In this document: positions 1 to 7,715 of the stretch, in pieces
Layout of the letters: each line of letters opens with the position of its first letter
Position numbering within the stretch: position 1 is the first letter of the stretch
Assembly: GCA_050256135.1 (NCBI GenBank)
Contig: JBFWIF010000064.1
Location: forward strand, 1-14,522
DNA: 14,522 bases
From: RZYP01 sp050256135
GTDB lineage: Bacteria > Bacillota > Negativicutes > Acidaminococcales > Acidaminococcaceae
Direction of reading: 5' to 3'
Translations under genes and position numbers: made by a program
The notes under the pieces: model-generated
Told to the model about the DNA's origin: nothing
What the model saw: the letters and a program-made list of their open reading frames with translations, nothing else
The model's database searches: none

Positions 1-405
1 GCGGCACGTGCAGGTGTTATTGTTGTTGCTCCTCTTTTGGGCACTATGGCACTTATTGCTAATCAGATTTATATGATAATAAAATTGGGTAAGGTATATG
101 AGGAAGAGATATCAGAATCAATGGCCGTCAGCATTTTGGGGTCATTGGGAACTGTTTTTGTCGGGCAAACGGTTGCTACGTTGATTCCTTTCGCACCACT
201 CCAGATTCCGTTGGCTGTTGGCACTACTTATGGTTTGGGTAAGGTTGTTGCTGAATGGCTGCGTACCGGTAAACCGCAGGATCTTAGCGCTTTTAAGACT
301 GTCTACGACAATGCTGTTTTAGAGGCAAAGAAGAACATTGATATTTTCAAAAATAATCCGAATAAGGATAAACCATTGGGTGATGAAACGAAAAAATTTA
401 AGTGA
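1..405 (+). CDS. DUF697-like membrane-associated protein, 3' part only
   Basis: The reading frame is open from the first base, so the gene begins upstream of the window; 134 residues of its C-terminal end are visible. The visible part has two hydrophobic, glycine- and alanine-rich stretches (from AARAGVIVVAPLLGT, then about SILGSLGTVFVGQTVATLIP and PLAVGTTYGLGKVVAEW) separated by a short polar segment with YEEEI. This pattern resembles the DUF697 domain, a hydrophobic C-terminal domain often found with small GTPases or alone in membrane-associated proteins of unknown role. A lysine- and asparagine-rich tail follows. The internal TTG at position 37 and ATG at position 46 are unlikely starts because the hydrophobic domain continues upstream of both and neither has a ribosome binding site. 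The family call comes from pattern recognition and the function is unknown. Confidence 0.6.
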   Translation, partial: AARAGVIVVAPLLGTMALIANQIYMIIKLGKVYEEEISESMAVSILGSLGTVFVGQTVATLIPFAPLQIPLAVGTTYGLGKVVAEWLRTGKPQDLSAFKTVYDNAVLEAKKNIDIFKNNPNKDKPLGDETKKFK

Positions 406-435
406 TTGAGTATTTGATGACTTTTGAAGTATAAT
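406..435 (+). promoter_or_regulatory. Probable sigma-70 type promoter for the FAD dehydrogenase gene
   Basis: TTGAGT at 406-411 and a perfect TATAAT at 430-435 are separated by 18 bp. The start codon of the next gene lies 33 bp further on, giving a short leader with the AGGAGG ribosome binding site. The -35 box matches the consensus only in part. It begins right after the stop codon of the upstream gene, and no terminator is visible between the two genes. Confidence 0.45.
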
Positions 436-468
436 ATAGGTTGTGATTTTTCGTTTAGGAGGCATAAC

Positions 469-1863
469 ATGAATAATATGTTTGACGTAGCGATTATTGG
501 CGGCGGCCCTGCTGCAATATTTGCAGCTTATGAATTCACTTTGAAATATCCTGGACTCAGGTTGGCAATAATTGAAGAGGGACATGCTATCGATAAACGT
601 AGATGTCCTCTTGCTGACAAAAAAGTTAACCATTGTCTGCGCTGCGTACCATGTGATATTATGCGTGGTTTTGGCGGTGCTGGCGCATTCTCTGACGGCA
701 AATTCAATTTTACCACGGAGTTTGGTGGTTGGCTTAATGAATATATACCGGAAAATGATGTTATCGATTTAATAGATTATGTAGACAGGCTGAATTGTTT
801 GCACGGAGCACCCGGTGAATATTTCAGTACGAAAAACTGTCATATAGCAAAAGATGCGCTTGGGCATGATTTGCATTTGCTTAATGCCAAGGTCCGTCAT
901 TTAGGAACAGAAAACAATTTAATCATAATGGAAAATATTTATAAGCACTTGGCTAGCAAAGTTGACATCCGTTGTAATACTCATGTGGAAAAAATCCATC
1001 ATGAAGTCGATGGGACCTTTTCATTGGCAATCAAAGGCCAAAGTGAACGTATAAATTGCAGCTATTTGATTGCAGCACCCGGACGCGCGGGCGCAGAGTG
1101 GTTTACGGAACAATGCAAAGAACTGGGTTTGTCCTTCATAAATAATCAGGTTGATGTTGGTGTACGCGTCGAAGTTCCGGCGCAAGTATTTAAACATATT
1201 ACTGATGAAGTTTATGAGGCTAAATTAGTGTATAGAACAAAGCAGTACGGAGACCTTGTCCGTACTTTTTGCATGAATCCTAACGGTTATGTTGTTGCTG
1301 AGAACACTGACGGTATAGTTACTGTTAATGGACATAGTTTCAGGGATCCTGCTTTACACAGCAAGAATACTAATTTTGCTTTACTAGTCAGTAATAAGTT
1401 TACAGAACCTTTTAAGGAACCGCTGAAATATGGTAAAAGGATAGCATCTTTCTCCAACATGTTGGGCGGCGGCGTTCTTGTGCAAAGATTTGGAGATTTG
1501 ATTAAAGGACGCAGAACTGATGAAAAACGTCTCGAAAAAAGTTTTACTAAACCAACTTTAGAGGCAACACCTGGTGATTTGAGCCTGGTCCTGCCTAAAC
1601 GCCATCTGGATAATATTATTGAAATGATTTATGCTTTGGATAAAGTTGCTCCGGGTATGACGAATGATGATACCCTTCTCTATGGTGTAGAAGTCAAATT
1701 CTACAGTGCTCGCCTTGAAATAGACGGCAACCTGGAAACCAAAATCCCTAATCTGTTTGCAATAGGTGATGGCGCTGGTATTACCAGAGGCTTGTCGCAG
1801 GCCAGCGCAAGCGGCGTCTATGCGGCAAGGAAAATAGGCGAACGAGCAACGGGTAAAATATAA
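469..1863 (+). CDS. FAD-dependent dehydrogenase of the COG2509 type
   Basis: A 464-residue soluble flavoprotein. Residues 6-16 form the N-terminal FAD-binding dinucleotide fold (DVAIIGGGPAA), followed by an acidic strand end (IIEEG). A second FAD contact lies near the C-terminus, NLFAIGDGAGITRG followed by QASASGVYAARKI, as in NAD(P)/FAD-dependent oxidoreductases. Between them is the family hallmark CLRCVPC followed by GFGGAGAFSDGK. Cysteines at 46, 56, 59 and 62 make a C-x9-C-x2-C-x2-C cluster that could bind a metal or iron-sulfur centre. These proteins are usually annotated only as uncharacterised FAD-dependent dehydrogenases, and the substrate is unknown. The start was placed at the ATG at 469, which has AGGAGG at 457-462. 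The in-frame TTG at 424 would lie upstream of the likely -10 box and lacks a ribosome binding site. The gene has its own promoter, and the next gene, 64 bp away, appears unrelated. Confidence 0.85.
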   Translation: MNNMFDVAIIGGGPAAIFAAYEFTLKYPGLRLAIIEEGHAIDKRRCPLADKKVNHCLRCVPCDIMRGFGGAGAFSDGKFNFTTEFGGWLNEYIPENDVIDLIDYVDRLNCLHGAPGEYFSTKNCHIAKDALGHDLHLLNAKVRHLGTENNLIIMENIYKHLASKVDIRCNTHVEKIHHEVDGTFSLAIKGQSERINCSYLIAAPGRAGAEWFTEQCKELGLSFINNQVDVGVRVEVPAQVFKHITDEVYEAKLVYRTKQYGDLVRTFCMNPNGYVVAENTDGIVTVNGHSFRDPALHSKNTNFALLVSNKFTEPFKEPLKYGKRIASFSNMLGGGVLVQRFGDLIKGRRTDEKRLEKSFTKPTLEATPGDLSLVLPKRHLDNIIEMIYALDKVAPGMTNDDTLLYGVEVKFYSARLEIDGNLETKIPNLFAIGDGAGITRGLSQASASGVYAARKIGERATGKI

Positions 1864-1927
1864 AATCGTTGAATGTTGGCTTGTGCTGACTAATTCTGAT
1901 CGTGTTTTTAGATAATGGAGGATTGCA

Positions 1928-3457
1928 ATGGAAGTAACACCACTTATTAGAATGCGCAATATTGTCAAAAAATTTCCAGGCGTTGTCGCTAATGACCAGG
2001 TAAATCTTGACCTCTATGCTGGTCAGATTCATGCTCTTCTTGGCGAAAATGGTTCTGGCAAAAGTACCTTAATGAGTATTCTTTCTGGTCTTTATCGCCC
2101 GACCGAAGGTACTATTGAAATTCAGGGCGAGGAAAAAAGAATAAATTCGCCAAGTGATGCACTGGCCAATGGTATTGGTATGGTACATCAGCATTTTAAG
2201 CTTATTGAATCTTTTACGGTTGCCGAAAATATCGCTTTGAGCCAGACTTCTGGTTCAGTTTTGATATCGGAGGAAGAGATTGTTGAAGAAATAACAAGAC
2301 TGGGTGAAAAGTATGGCCTATTGGTTGATCCAAGGGCTTATGTCTGGCAGCTTTCTGTAGGCGAAAAACAGAGAGTAGAAATTTTGCGCATGCTATATAA
2401 TGATTCGAAGGTGCTGATTCTTGACGAACCTACAGCAGTATTGACTCCTCAGGAAACGAGGGAGCTTTTTATTAATCTTCGTAATATGGCTGCTAATGGC
2501 TGCGCTGTTGTTTTTATTTCCCATAAACTGAATGAAGTAGAAGAACTGGCTGATCAGATAACGGTATTGCGTAACGGGCGTGTAACCGGTTCCATTGGTC
2601 GTTCAGAGATTAATCAGACGATACTTATTGAGATGATGATTGGCAGAGATATTATAACTACTTACGAAAAGTCTGAACCTAGCGCTAAGGAGCCAGTGCT
2701 TGTAATTGATAATATTTCGGCACTGAATGATATGAACACTTTAGGACTTGATGGCATCACCTTTAAAGTCCGAGCAGGTGAAATATATGGTATCGCGGGT
2801 GTTTCTGGTAATGGGCAAAGAGAGTTGGCTGAAGTTCTTGCTGGTCTTCGTCATACTCTTTCTGGCAGTGTTAAATTTTATGACGAAGAGATTTCCGGTC
2901 TTTCGCCTAAAGAAATAATAGGCAGGGGTATTAGTTATGTGCCTGAAGATCGTCTGGGGATGGGTCTTGTACCAAAGCTGAATTCTTGCGATAATGTGAT
3001 CCTCAAGGAATATGACAGTGAGAAATTTTCTAAAGGTCACTTTTTGAAAAGGGATGCTGCTGTTGCAGAAACGCAGCGAATTGTACGTGAATTTGATGTT
3101 AAGATGGGTTCCATTTTCCAACCTGTAAAAATGATGAGCGGCGGCAATCTGCAGAAGCTGCTTTTGGGACGTGAAATTGCCAGCAAACCAAAACTCATGA
3201 TAGTACTCTACCCTGTGCGTGGTTTGGATATAGGAGCTATTGAATCTGTTCACAAACTATTGTTGCAGATGAAGGAAAATAATACGGCAATCATTCTTGT
3301 TTCAGAAGAACTGGAAGAGATTGCAAAATTAGCTGACCGTGTAGGAGTTATTTTCAGCGGCAAAATTTTGGGAGAATTCCCTGTTAAAGAAATGGATACA
3401 GAAAAAATAGGGGCTTTAATGGCTGGTATAGTTGGAAATGGGGGTGCCAAAGCATGA
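1928..3457 (+). CDS. ABC transporter double ATP-binding protein, BMP/nucleoside type (YufO-like)
   Basis: A 509-residue cytoplasmic protein with two fused nucleotide-binding domains, the organisation of RbsA, MglA and B. subtilis YufO (COG3845). Domain 1 has Walker A GENGSGKST (39-47), Q-loop Q88, a modified signature LSVGE (142-146), Walker B ending LILDEP with catalytic E167, and switch histidine H199. Domain 2 is degenerate: the Walker A position reads GVSGNGQRE (291-299) without the usual lysine, the signature is MSGGN (403-407), and the Walker B region reads LMIVLYPVRGLD with no catalytic glutamate. An asymmetric second site is normal in this family. It should power uptake through the two permeases encoded directly downstream, most likely of nucleosides or related compounds. 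GGAGG at 1917-1921 precedes the ATG by 6 bp. Its last codons overlap the next gene. The usual BMP-family lipoprotein gene is not upstream. Confidence 0.92.
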   Translation: MEVTPLIRMRNIVKKFPGVVANDQVNLDLYAGQIHALLGENGSGKSTLMSILSGLYRPTEGTIEIQGEEKRINSPSDALANGIGMVHQHFKLIESFTVAENIALSQTSGSVLISEEEIVEEITRLGEKYGLLVDPRAYVWQLSVGEKQRVEILRMLYNDSKVLILDEPTAVLTPQETRELFINLRNMAANGCAVVFISHKLNEVEELADQITVLRNGRVTGSIGRSEINQTILIEMMIGRDIITTYEKSEPSAKEPVLVIDNISALNDMNTLGLDGITFKVRAGEIYGIAGVSGNGQRELAEVLAGLRHTLSGSVKFYDEEISGLSPKEIIGRGISYVPEDRLGMGLVPKLNSCDNVILKEYDSEKFSKGHFLKRDAAVAETQRIVREFDVKMGSIFQPVKMMSGGNLQKLLLGREIASKPKLMIVLYPVRGLDIGAIESVHKLLLQMKENNTAIILVSEELEEIAKLADRVGVIFSGKILGEFPVKEMDTEKIGALMAGIVGNGGAKA

Positions 3458-4527
3458 AGATAAGAATGGAAAAAAGCTTGGCACAAAACAAAACTTCTCA
3501 GATAGTAGTACCTGTAATTGCGGTCTTCCTGGCCTTATTGTTTTGCGGTATGTTTCTTGCCATTACAGGTAGAGATCCTTTCGAAGTTTATCATGCGATG
3601 TTTGCAGGTGCACTTGGCTCTGAATATGGTATTTCCGAAACAATTGTAAAGATGATTCCGCTTGCCCTTTGCGGCTTGGGGATTGCAGTAGCATTTAGAA
3701 TGCAAATCTGGAATATTGGCGCCGAAGGGCAGTTTTACATGGGAGCCTGCTGGGCTACATGGGTGCCTTTGAACTTTCCTGATTTGCCTTTTGCAGTGAT
3801 GATGCCTCTGATGGTTTTTATGGCAGCTCTTGGTGGCGGACTGTGGGGACTTATTGCCGGCTGGTTTAAGACCAAATGGCAGGTAAGCGAAACAATTACT
3901 ACGCTGATGATGAATTATATCGCTATTTTGTGGGTAAGCTATCTTGTTTATGGCTCCTGGCGAGATCCTAAAGGCCTAAACTTCCCACTCACAGCTCCTT
4001 TCCCTGATGCGGCGCTGATACCGACTTTCGGTGCTTTGCGCGTGCATTATGGAATTTTTGCTGTTTTGCTTTTAGCAGTTATTTTTTGGCTATTTTTTAA
4101 GGGTTCCAAGTGGGGTTATGAGACTTTAGTCATTGGCTCTAATCCTGTGGCAGCGCGCTATGCTGGCATAGATATCAGAAAGAACGTATTGCTTGTGATG
4201 TTTATTTCCGGGGCAATAAGCGGTTTTGCTGGTATGGTAGAAGTCAGCGGCATTGTTGGCAGGCTGCAGCCAGGCATTAGCCCAGGCTATGGTTATACGG
4301 CAATCAGCGTGGCGTGGTTAGCACGATTACATCCAATCGCTATTGTTATAGTCGCCTTCTTATTTGCCATTATTCACGTAGGTGGTTTTATGATACAGAC
4401 GATGGGTATTCCTTCTGCAGCTGCTACTATGCTGCAGGGAGCGATTCTATTCTTTGTGGTTGGTTCAGAAATTTTAACCCAGTATGAGATAAAGTTTTCA
4501 GGTAAGGAGGAAGTACAAGATGAGTGA
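3454..4527 (+). CDS. ABC transporter permease, BPD_transp_2 family (YufP-like)
   Basis: A 357-residue inner-membrane permease with a short basic N-terminal tail and about eight to ten hydrophobic segments. The family hallmark WNIGAEGQFYMGA is present after the first membrane segments, typical of the COG4603 nucleoside or BMP-type permeases (B. subtilis YufP). A later GYGYTAISVAWLA segment also fits the family. The start overlaps the stop of the ATPase gene by ATGA (3454-3457), a sign of translational coupling. An alternative in-frame ATG lies at 3466. The protein should pair with the second permease to form the membrane channel. The substrate is inferred from the family to be a nucleoside; sugar-type compounds are also possible. 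Confidence 0.92.
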   Translation: MKIRMEKSLAQNKTSQIVVPVIAVFLALLFCGMFLAITGRDPFEVYHAMFAGALGSEYGISETIVKMIPLALCGLGIAVAFRMQIWNIGAEGQFYMGACWATWVPLNFPDLPFAVMMPLMVFMAALGGGLWGLIAGWFKTKWQVSETITTLMMNYIAILWVSYLVYGSWRDPKGLNFPLTAPFPDAALIPTFGALRVHYGIFAVLLLAVIFWLFFKGSKWGYETLVIGSNPVAARYAGIDIRKNVLLVMFISGAISGFAGMVEVSGIVGRLQPGISPGYGYTAISVAWLARLHPIAIVIVAFLFAIIHVGGFMIQTMGIPSAAATMLQGAILFFVVGSEILTQYEIKFSGKEEVQDE

Positions 4528-5449
4528 GACTTTGATTATTTCTATCTTGGCTGCTTCTATTACAGCTGGTACACCGATTTTGTTTGCTGCTTTAGGTGAA
4601 TTGATTGCAGAACGTTCTGGCATTATGAACCTAGGTGTAGATGGTATGATGCTGGTGGGAGCCGTTACTGGTTTTATGATTACAGTAAATACAGGTAACC
4701 CTTGGCTAGGCGTCGCTATGGCTTTAGTCTCTGGCGGATTGCTCGCACTTATTCATGCTTATCTTACTGTTACTTTAAGAGCGAATCAGGTAGTAAGCGG
4801 ATTGGCTCTTACCTTGTTTGGATCTGGACTAAGCGATTATTTGGGTAAGGCTTATGTTGGTATGCGTGCTGAGCATACTTTTGGCAAGCTTGCGATACCA
4901 GGTTTAAGTGATATTCCTATCATTGGCCCCGTTGTTTTTAAACAGGATATCCTTGTTTATATAAGTTATGTGCTTGTTGCCGCAACGGCCTTTTATCTTT
5001 ATAAAACGAGAGCAGGTCTATTCCTGCGCGCTTTGGGTGAAAATCCGGCGGCGGTTGATTCAGTTGGTGTAAATGTATTTCGTTTACGCTATGTTTACGT
5101 CATTATTGGCGGCGCTTTGGCTGGTTTGGGTGGAGCATACCTTTCACTTGCATATGCTCCCTGCTGGCTTGAAAATATGACTGCAGGCAGAGGGTGGATT
5201 GCTGTAGCATTAGTAATTTTTGCCATTTGGGATCCATGGAGAGCTTTAGCTGGTTCCTACCTTTTTGGCGGTGTTGATGCTTTAGGGTTCCATTTGCAGG
5301 TTATTGGCTTGCCTATTTCTATCTTTATTTTAAATATGCTGCCTTATATTTTTACAATATTGGTACTGATACTTGTTTTGATCCGCAAGGGCGGCAGACT
5401 TGCTTCCCCTCAAGCCTTAGGAGTACCATATGATCGTGAAGAAAGATAA
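4520..5449 (+). CDS. ABC transporter permease, BPD_transp_2 family (YufQ-like)
   Basis: A 309-residue integral membrane protein, almost entirely hydrophobic, with the hallmark ERSGIMNLGVDGMMLVGA near the N-terminus, characteristic of COG1079 permeases (B. subtilis YufQ). The segment LRALGENPAAVDSVGVNVF matches the cytoplasmic coupling region that contacts the ATPase in this family. It overlaps the upstream permease by 8 bp and has its own strong AAGGAGG ribosome binding site at 4504-4510. It is the last gene of the transporter unit. No terminator is visible in the 111 bp before the first stress protein gene, so some read-through into the usp array is possible. Confidence 0.92.
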   Translation: MSETLIISILAASITAGTPILFAALGELIAERSGIMNLGVDGMMLVGAVTGFMITVNTGNPWLGVAMALVSGGLLALIHAYLTVTLRANQVVSGLALTLFGSGLSDYLGKAYVGMRAEHTFGKLAIPGLSDIPIIGPVVFKQDILVYISYVLVAATAFYLYKTRAGLFLRALGENPAAVDSVGVNVFRLRYVYVIIGGALAGLGGAYLSLAYAPCWLENMTAGRGWIAVALVIFAIWDPWRALAGSYLFGGVDALGFHLQVIGLPISIFILNMLPYIFTILVLILVLIRKGGRLASPQALGVPYDREER

Positions 5450-5560
5450 GTTTATTCAAAAAACTGATAAGCATGCAGGAATAATCAAATAAATCAAGAA
5501 CTATTATAGCAAAGGCAGGATAAATTGCCCTGGAGGTTTAATTAGCGGAGGTGGCAGTAT

Positions 5561-5998
5561 ATGTTCAAAAAAATACTAGTCCCTGTTGATGGCTCTGAAA
5601 CATCCTGGAGAGCATTAGAGCAGGCAATCGCTTTAGGAAATAAGTTTGGCGGCGAACTTATTGTTGTTAATGTTATCCAACCTTACAATAATGCTGCGCT
5701 ATTAGCAGTGCCGCTTGACGATGCAACAATTAATCAAAGCAACAGTGAATTGGAAAAAATAGGTGATCAAGTTTTGAACATGGCGAAGGAAAAACTTGCT
5801 CAATATAAACAAAAAGTTAAGTACACTTTGGAAGTGGGTCACCCTTCTGAGAGAATAGTATCTCTTGCTAAAAAGTGTGAGTGTGATTCAATAGTTATCG
5901 GTAGCCGTGGCCTAAGCAGTATAGCAGAATTCTTTTTGGGCAGTGTAAGTTCCAAAGTGTCTCAGTATGCTCCCGTACCTGTTTTAATAGTTAAGTAG
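5561..5998 (+). CDS. Universal stress protein UspA family (array gene 1, type A)
   Basis: A 145-residue single-domain UspA protein. It opens with KKILVPVDGSE (D10 is the usual nucleotide-contacting aspartate) and carries an intact ATP-binding motif G-2x-G-9x-G-S: G114-S-R-G117, nine residues, then G127-S128. Proteins with this motif generally bind ATP and aid survival under starvation or stress in an unknown way; they are cytoplasmic dimers. The start has GGAGGTG at 5547-5553. By direct comparison it is about 80% identical (roughly 116 of 145 positions, counted by eye) to array gene 3, against much lower similarity to genes 2, 4 and 5. Confidence 0.93.
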   Translation: MFKKILVPVDGSETSWRALEQAIALGNKFGGELIVVNVIQPYNNAALLAVPLDDATINQSNSELEKIGDQVLNMAKEKLAQYKQKVKYTLEVGHPSERIVSLAKKCECDSIVIGSRGLSSIAEFFLGSVSSKVSQYAPVPVLIVK

Positions 5999-6022
5999 TG
6001 GCAGGTATTAGGCTTTGTAGTC

Positions 6023-6042
6023 TTCTATGAAGTTTCATAGAA
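6023..6042 (+). other. Intercistronic hairpin between usp genes 1 and 2
   Basis: TTCTATGA (6023-6030) and TCATAGAA (6035-6042) are perfect reverse complements around a 4-base loop. The hairpin is followed by A residues, so it is not an intrinsic terminator on the plus strand. It could be an mRNA stability or processing element. Confidence 0.4.
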
Positions 6043-6072
6043 AAATATAGGTGTCAACAGGAGGCGGTTTTT

Positions 6073-6537
6073 ATGTTAAAAAAAATTCTAGTACCAGTTG
6101 ATGGATCTGAAAATTCTTTTAGAGCATTGGATTACGCAATGAGTTTAGGTAGAATTTTTGAATCACAGATATTCGTATCACACGTATCTGTACCGTATGA
6201 CATTTCAAAGTTACTTGAACCACGCATGCTTAAAGCCGGACAAAGTGGTGATGACAACGCCAAAGAAAAAGACTTGGAAGCAAGGACAAAAGCTTTTGCC
6301 GGAGCTTTAGCGACAGCTAAAAGAAAAACAGAGGAAGCTGGTTATACCAATGTTGTTTTCAGAGAAGTAGTCGATATTGATCCAGCGGAGAGAATTGCTG
6401 AGCAGGCTGATCATCTTGGTGTTGATATGGTTATCATGGGTAACAGAGGGCTAGGAACTTTTGCATCCTTGCTTATTGGTGGTGTTAGCAGTAAGCTGCT
6501 CGGTCTAGCCAATTGCCCTGTTTTAGTTGTCAAATAA
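6073..6537 (+). CDS. Universal stress protein UspA family (array gene 2, type B)
   Basis: A 154-residue UspA protein that starts MLKKILVPVDGSENSFRALDYAM and ends PVLVVK. It differs from type A by an insertion of charged, probably helical sequence between about residues 50 and 95. The nucleotide motif is G123-N-R-G126, nine residues, then G136-G137, so glycine stands where the family usually has serine or threonine after the last glycine. ATP binding is likely but less certain. AGGAGG at 6059-6064 precedes the ATG by 8 bp. Its closest relative in the window is array gene 4, with which it shares SFRALDYAM, the internal insertion and the EVVDxxPA segment. Confidence 0.92.
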   Translation: MLKKILVPVDGSENSFRALDYAMSLGRIFESQIFVSHVSVPYDISKLLEPRMLKAGQSGDDNAKEKDLEARTKAFAGALATAKRKTEEAGYTNVVFREVVDIDPAERIAEQADHLGVDMVIMGNRGLGTFASLLIGGVSSKLLGLANCPVLVVK

Positions 6538-6667
6538 AGGTTTTATTTAAATATAACTTAGATGTTAAGATAATAAATAACCCTGGAAAAACCAAAGACT
6601 AAGCACGAATATTATCTGACAAAAGAATAGATTTTATTTTGCAGAGATATGGATGAGGGGTGTAGAG

Positions 6668-7105
6668 ATGTTTAAGAAGATTTTGGTTCCTATCGATGGA
6701 TCGGAAACCGCTTGGCGCGCCTTAAATCAGGCGATTGTTTTGGGTGAAAAATTTAACAGTGAACTTGTAGTTGTTAATGTTATCCAGCCATATAATAATG
6801 CTGCTTTGTTGGCAGTGCCCTTTGATTATGCAACAATTAACCAGGGAAACAGCGAACTGGAGAAAGTTGGAGATCAGGTGCTAAGTATGGCAAAGGAGAA
6901 ACTTGCCGGCTACAAAAAGAGTGTTGAGTATGTTCTTGAAGTAGGACATCCTTCGGAAAGAGTACTTTCTGTTGCTAAAAAGCACGGATGTGATGCCATA
7001 GTTATTGGTAGCAGAGGACTGAGTGGAATCACAGAGTTTCTTTTGGGCAGCGTGAGCTCCAAAGTTTCTCAATATGCCACTATTCCAGTTTTGATTGTAA
7101 AATAA
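6668..7105 (+). CDS. Universal stress protein UspA family (array gene 3, type A copy)
   Basis: A 145-residue UspA protein that matches array gene 1 over its whole length without gaps, including the segment VIQPYNNAALLAVP, which is identical in both. The ATP-binding motif is intact: GSRG, nine residues, GS. The start was set at the ATG at 6668 because it aligns exactly with gene 1 and has AGGGG at 6656-6660, 7 bp away. The in-frame ATG at 6653 would add five residues, and that sequence overlaps the ribosome binding site. A 130-bp AT-rich gap lies upstream. It contains no clear terminator, and only a weak promoter-like GATAAT at 6569-6574. Confidence 0.92.
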   Translation: MFKKILVPIDGSETAWRALNQAIVLGEKFNSELVVVNVIQPYNNAALLAVPFDYATINQGNSELEKVGDQVLSMAKEKLAGYKKSVEYVLEVGHPSERVLSVAKKHGCDAIVIGSRGLSGITEFLLGSVSSKVSQYATIPVLIVK

Positions 7106-7168
7106 ATATAGACTTTTTCTTTAATGTTCAGAGACAATATCTGTGCGTTCAACGAGGGAGACGTTTAT

Positions 7169-7654
7169 ATGTTAAAGAGGATTTTGGTCTCAATTGACGG
7201 TTCCCCACTTTCGTTCAGGGCATTGGATTATGCGATGGCGCTAGGCAAAGCATACGACAGCGAGCTGGTATTACTTCATGTAACTGTTCCGTTTGATTTG
7301 TCTAAACTTCACTCATATGAGATGGAAAAACTTGAAGATGACATTTATGAAAGAGTATTGAAAAAGGAAGCAGCTAAAGAAAAACTAACGACAGTAGAAA
7401 AAGCCAGAGCAGAAGCGGGGGCCTTGGAAATTGCAAAGAAAAAGGCAACGGAGGCCGGCTATTACGACATTGTATTTAAAGAGGTTGTAGACACTGAGCC
7501 TGCGAAGACAATAGTGAAGCAGGCAGGTCTTTTAGTTGCCGATGCGATTGTAGTAGGCTGCAGTGGCCTTGGAATGCTGTCCTCAATGTTGCTTGGGAGT
7601 GTGAGCAGCGAGGTCATAATAAATGCCAAGTGTCCGGTTATTGTCGTAAGATAA
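7169..7654 (+). CDS. Universal stress protein UspA family (array gene 4, type B copy)
   Basis: A 161-residue UspA protein related to array gene 2: both share SFRALDYAM, a PxDxSKL segment and an EVVDxxPA stretch. It has a longer lysine- and glutamate-rich central helix (about residues 51-95). Its nucleotide motif is G130-C-S-G133, nine residues, G143-S144, so it keeps the family pattern, though the usual arginine before the second glycine is serine. The start was set at 7169, with GAGGGAG at 7154-7160. The in-frame ATG at 7124 would add 15 residues that match no paralogue in the window. A hairpin terminator follows the stop codon. Confidence 0.9.
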   Translation: MLKRILVSIDGSPLSFRALDYAMALGKAYDSELVLLHVTVPFDLSKLHSYEMEKLEDDIYERVLKKEAAKEKLTTVEKARAEAGALEIAKKKATEAGYYDIVFKEVVDTEPAKTIVKQAGLLVADAIVVGCSGLGMLSSMLLGSVSSEVIINAKCPVIVVR

Positions 7655-7665
7655 CACCAGTTTCT

Positions 7666-7697
7666 AATCGTGCCGGTAAAAACGGCACGATTTTTTA
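7666..7697 (+). terminator. Intrinsic terminator between usp genes 4 and 5
   Basis: TCGTGCCG (7668-7675) pairs perfectly with CGGCACGA (7683-7690), extended by two A-T pairs. A T-run at 7691-7696 follows directly. The ribosome binding site of the next usp gene begins only about 7 bp after the T-run, so the fifth gene is either fed by read-through or has its own promoter. Confidence 0.75.
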
Positions 7698-7715
7698 TGT
7701 AAAAGGAGAGAAAGC

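Noticed and set aside
424..468. Upstream TTG start that adds 15 residues to the FAD dehydrogenase
   Set aside because: It overlaps the promoter, has no ribosome binding site, and the added residues precede the normal N-terminal FAD motif. The ATG at 469 has AGGAGG.
2741..3253. 170-codon minus-strand frame inside the ABC ATPase gene
   Set aside because: It is the antisense shadow of a well-conserved ATPase domain, with no ribosome binding site and no recognisable protein features.
5999..6072. Terminator between usp genes 1 and 2
   Set aside because: The hairpin at 6023-6042 is followed by A residues rather than a T-run on the coding strand.
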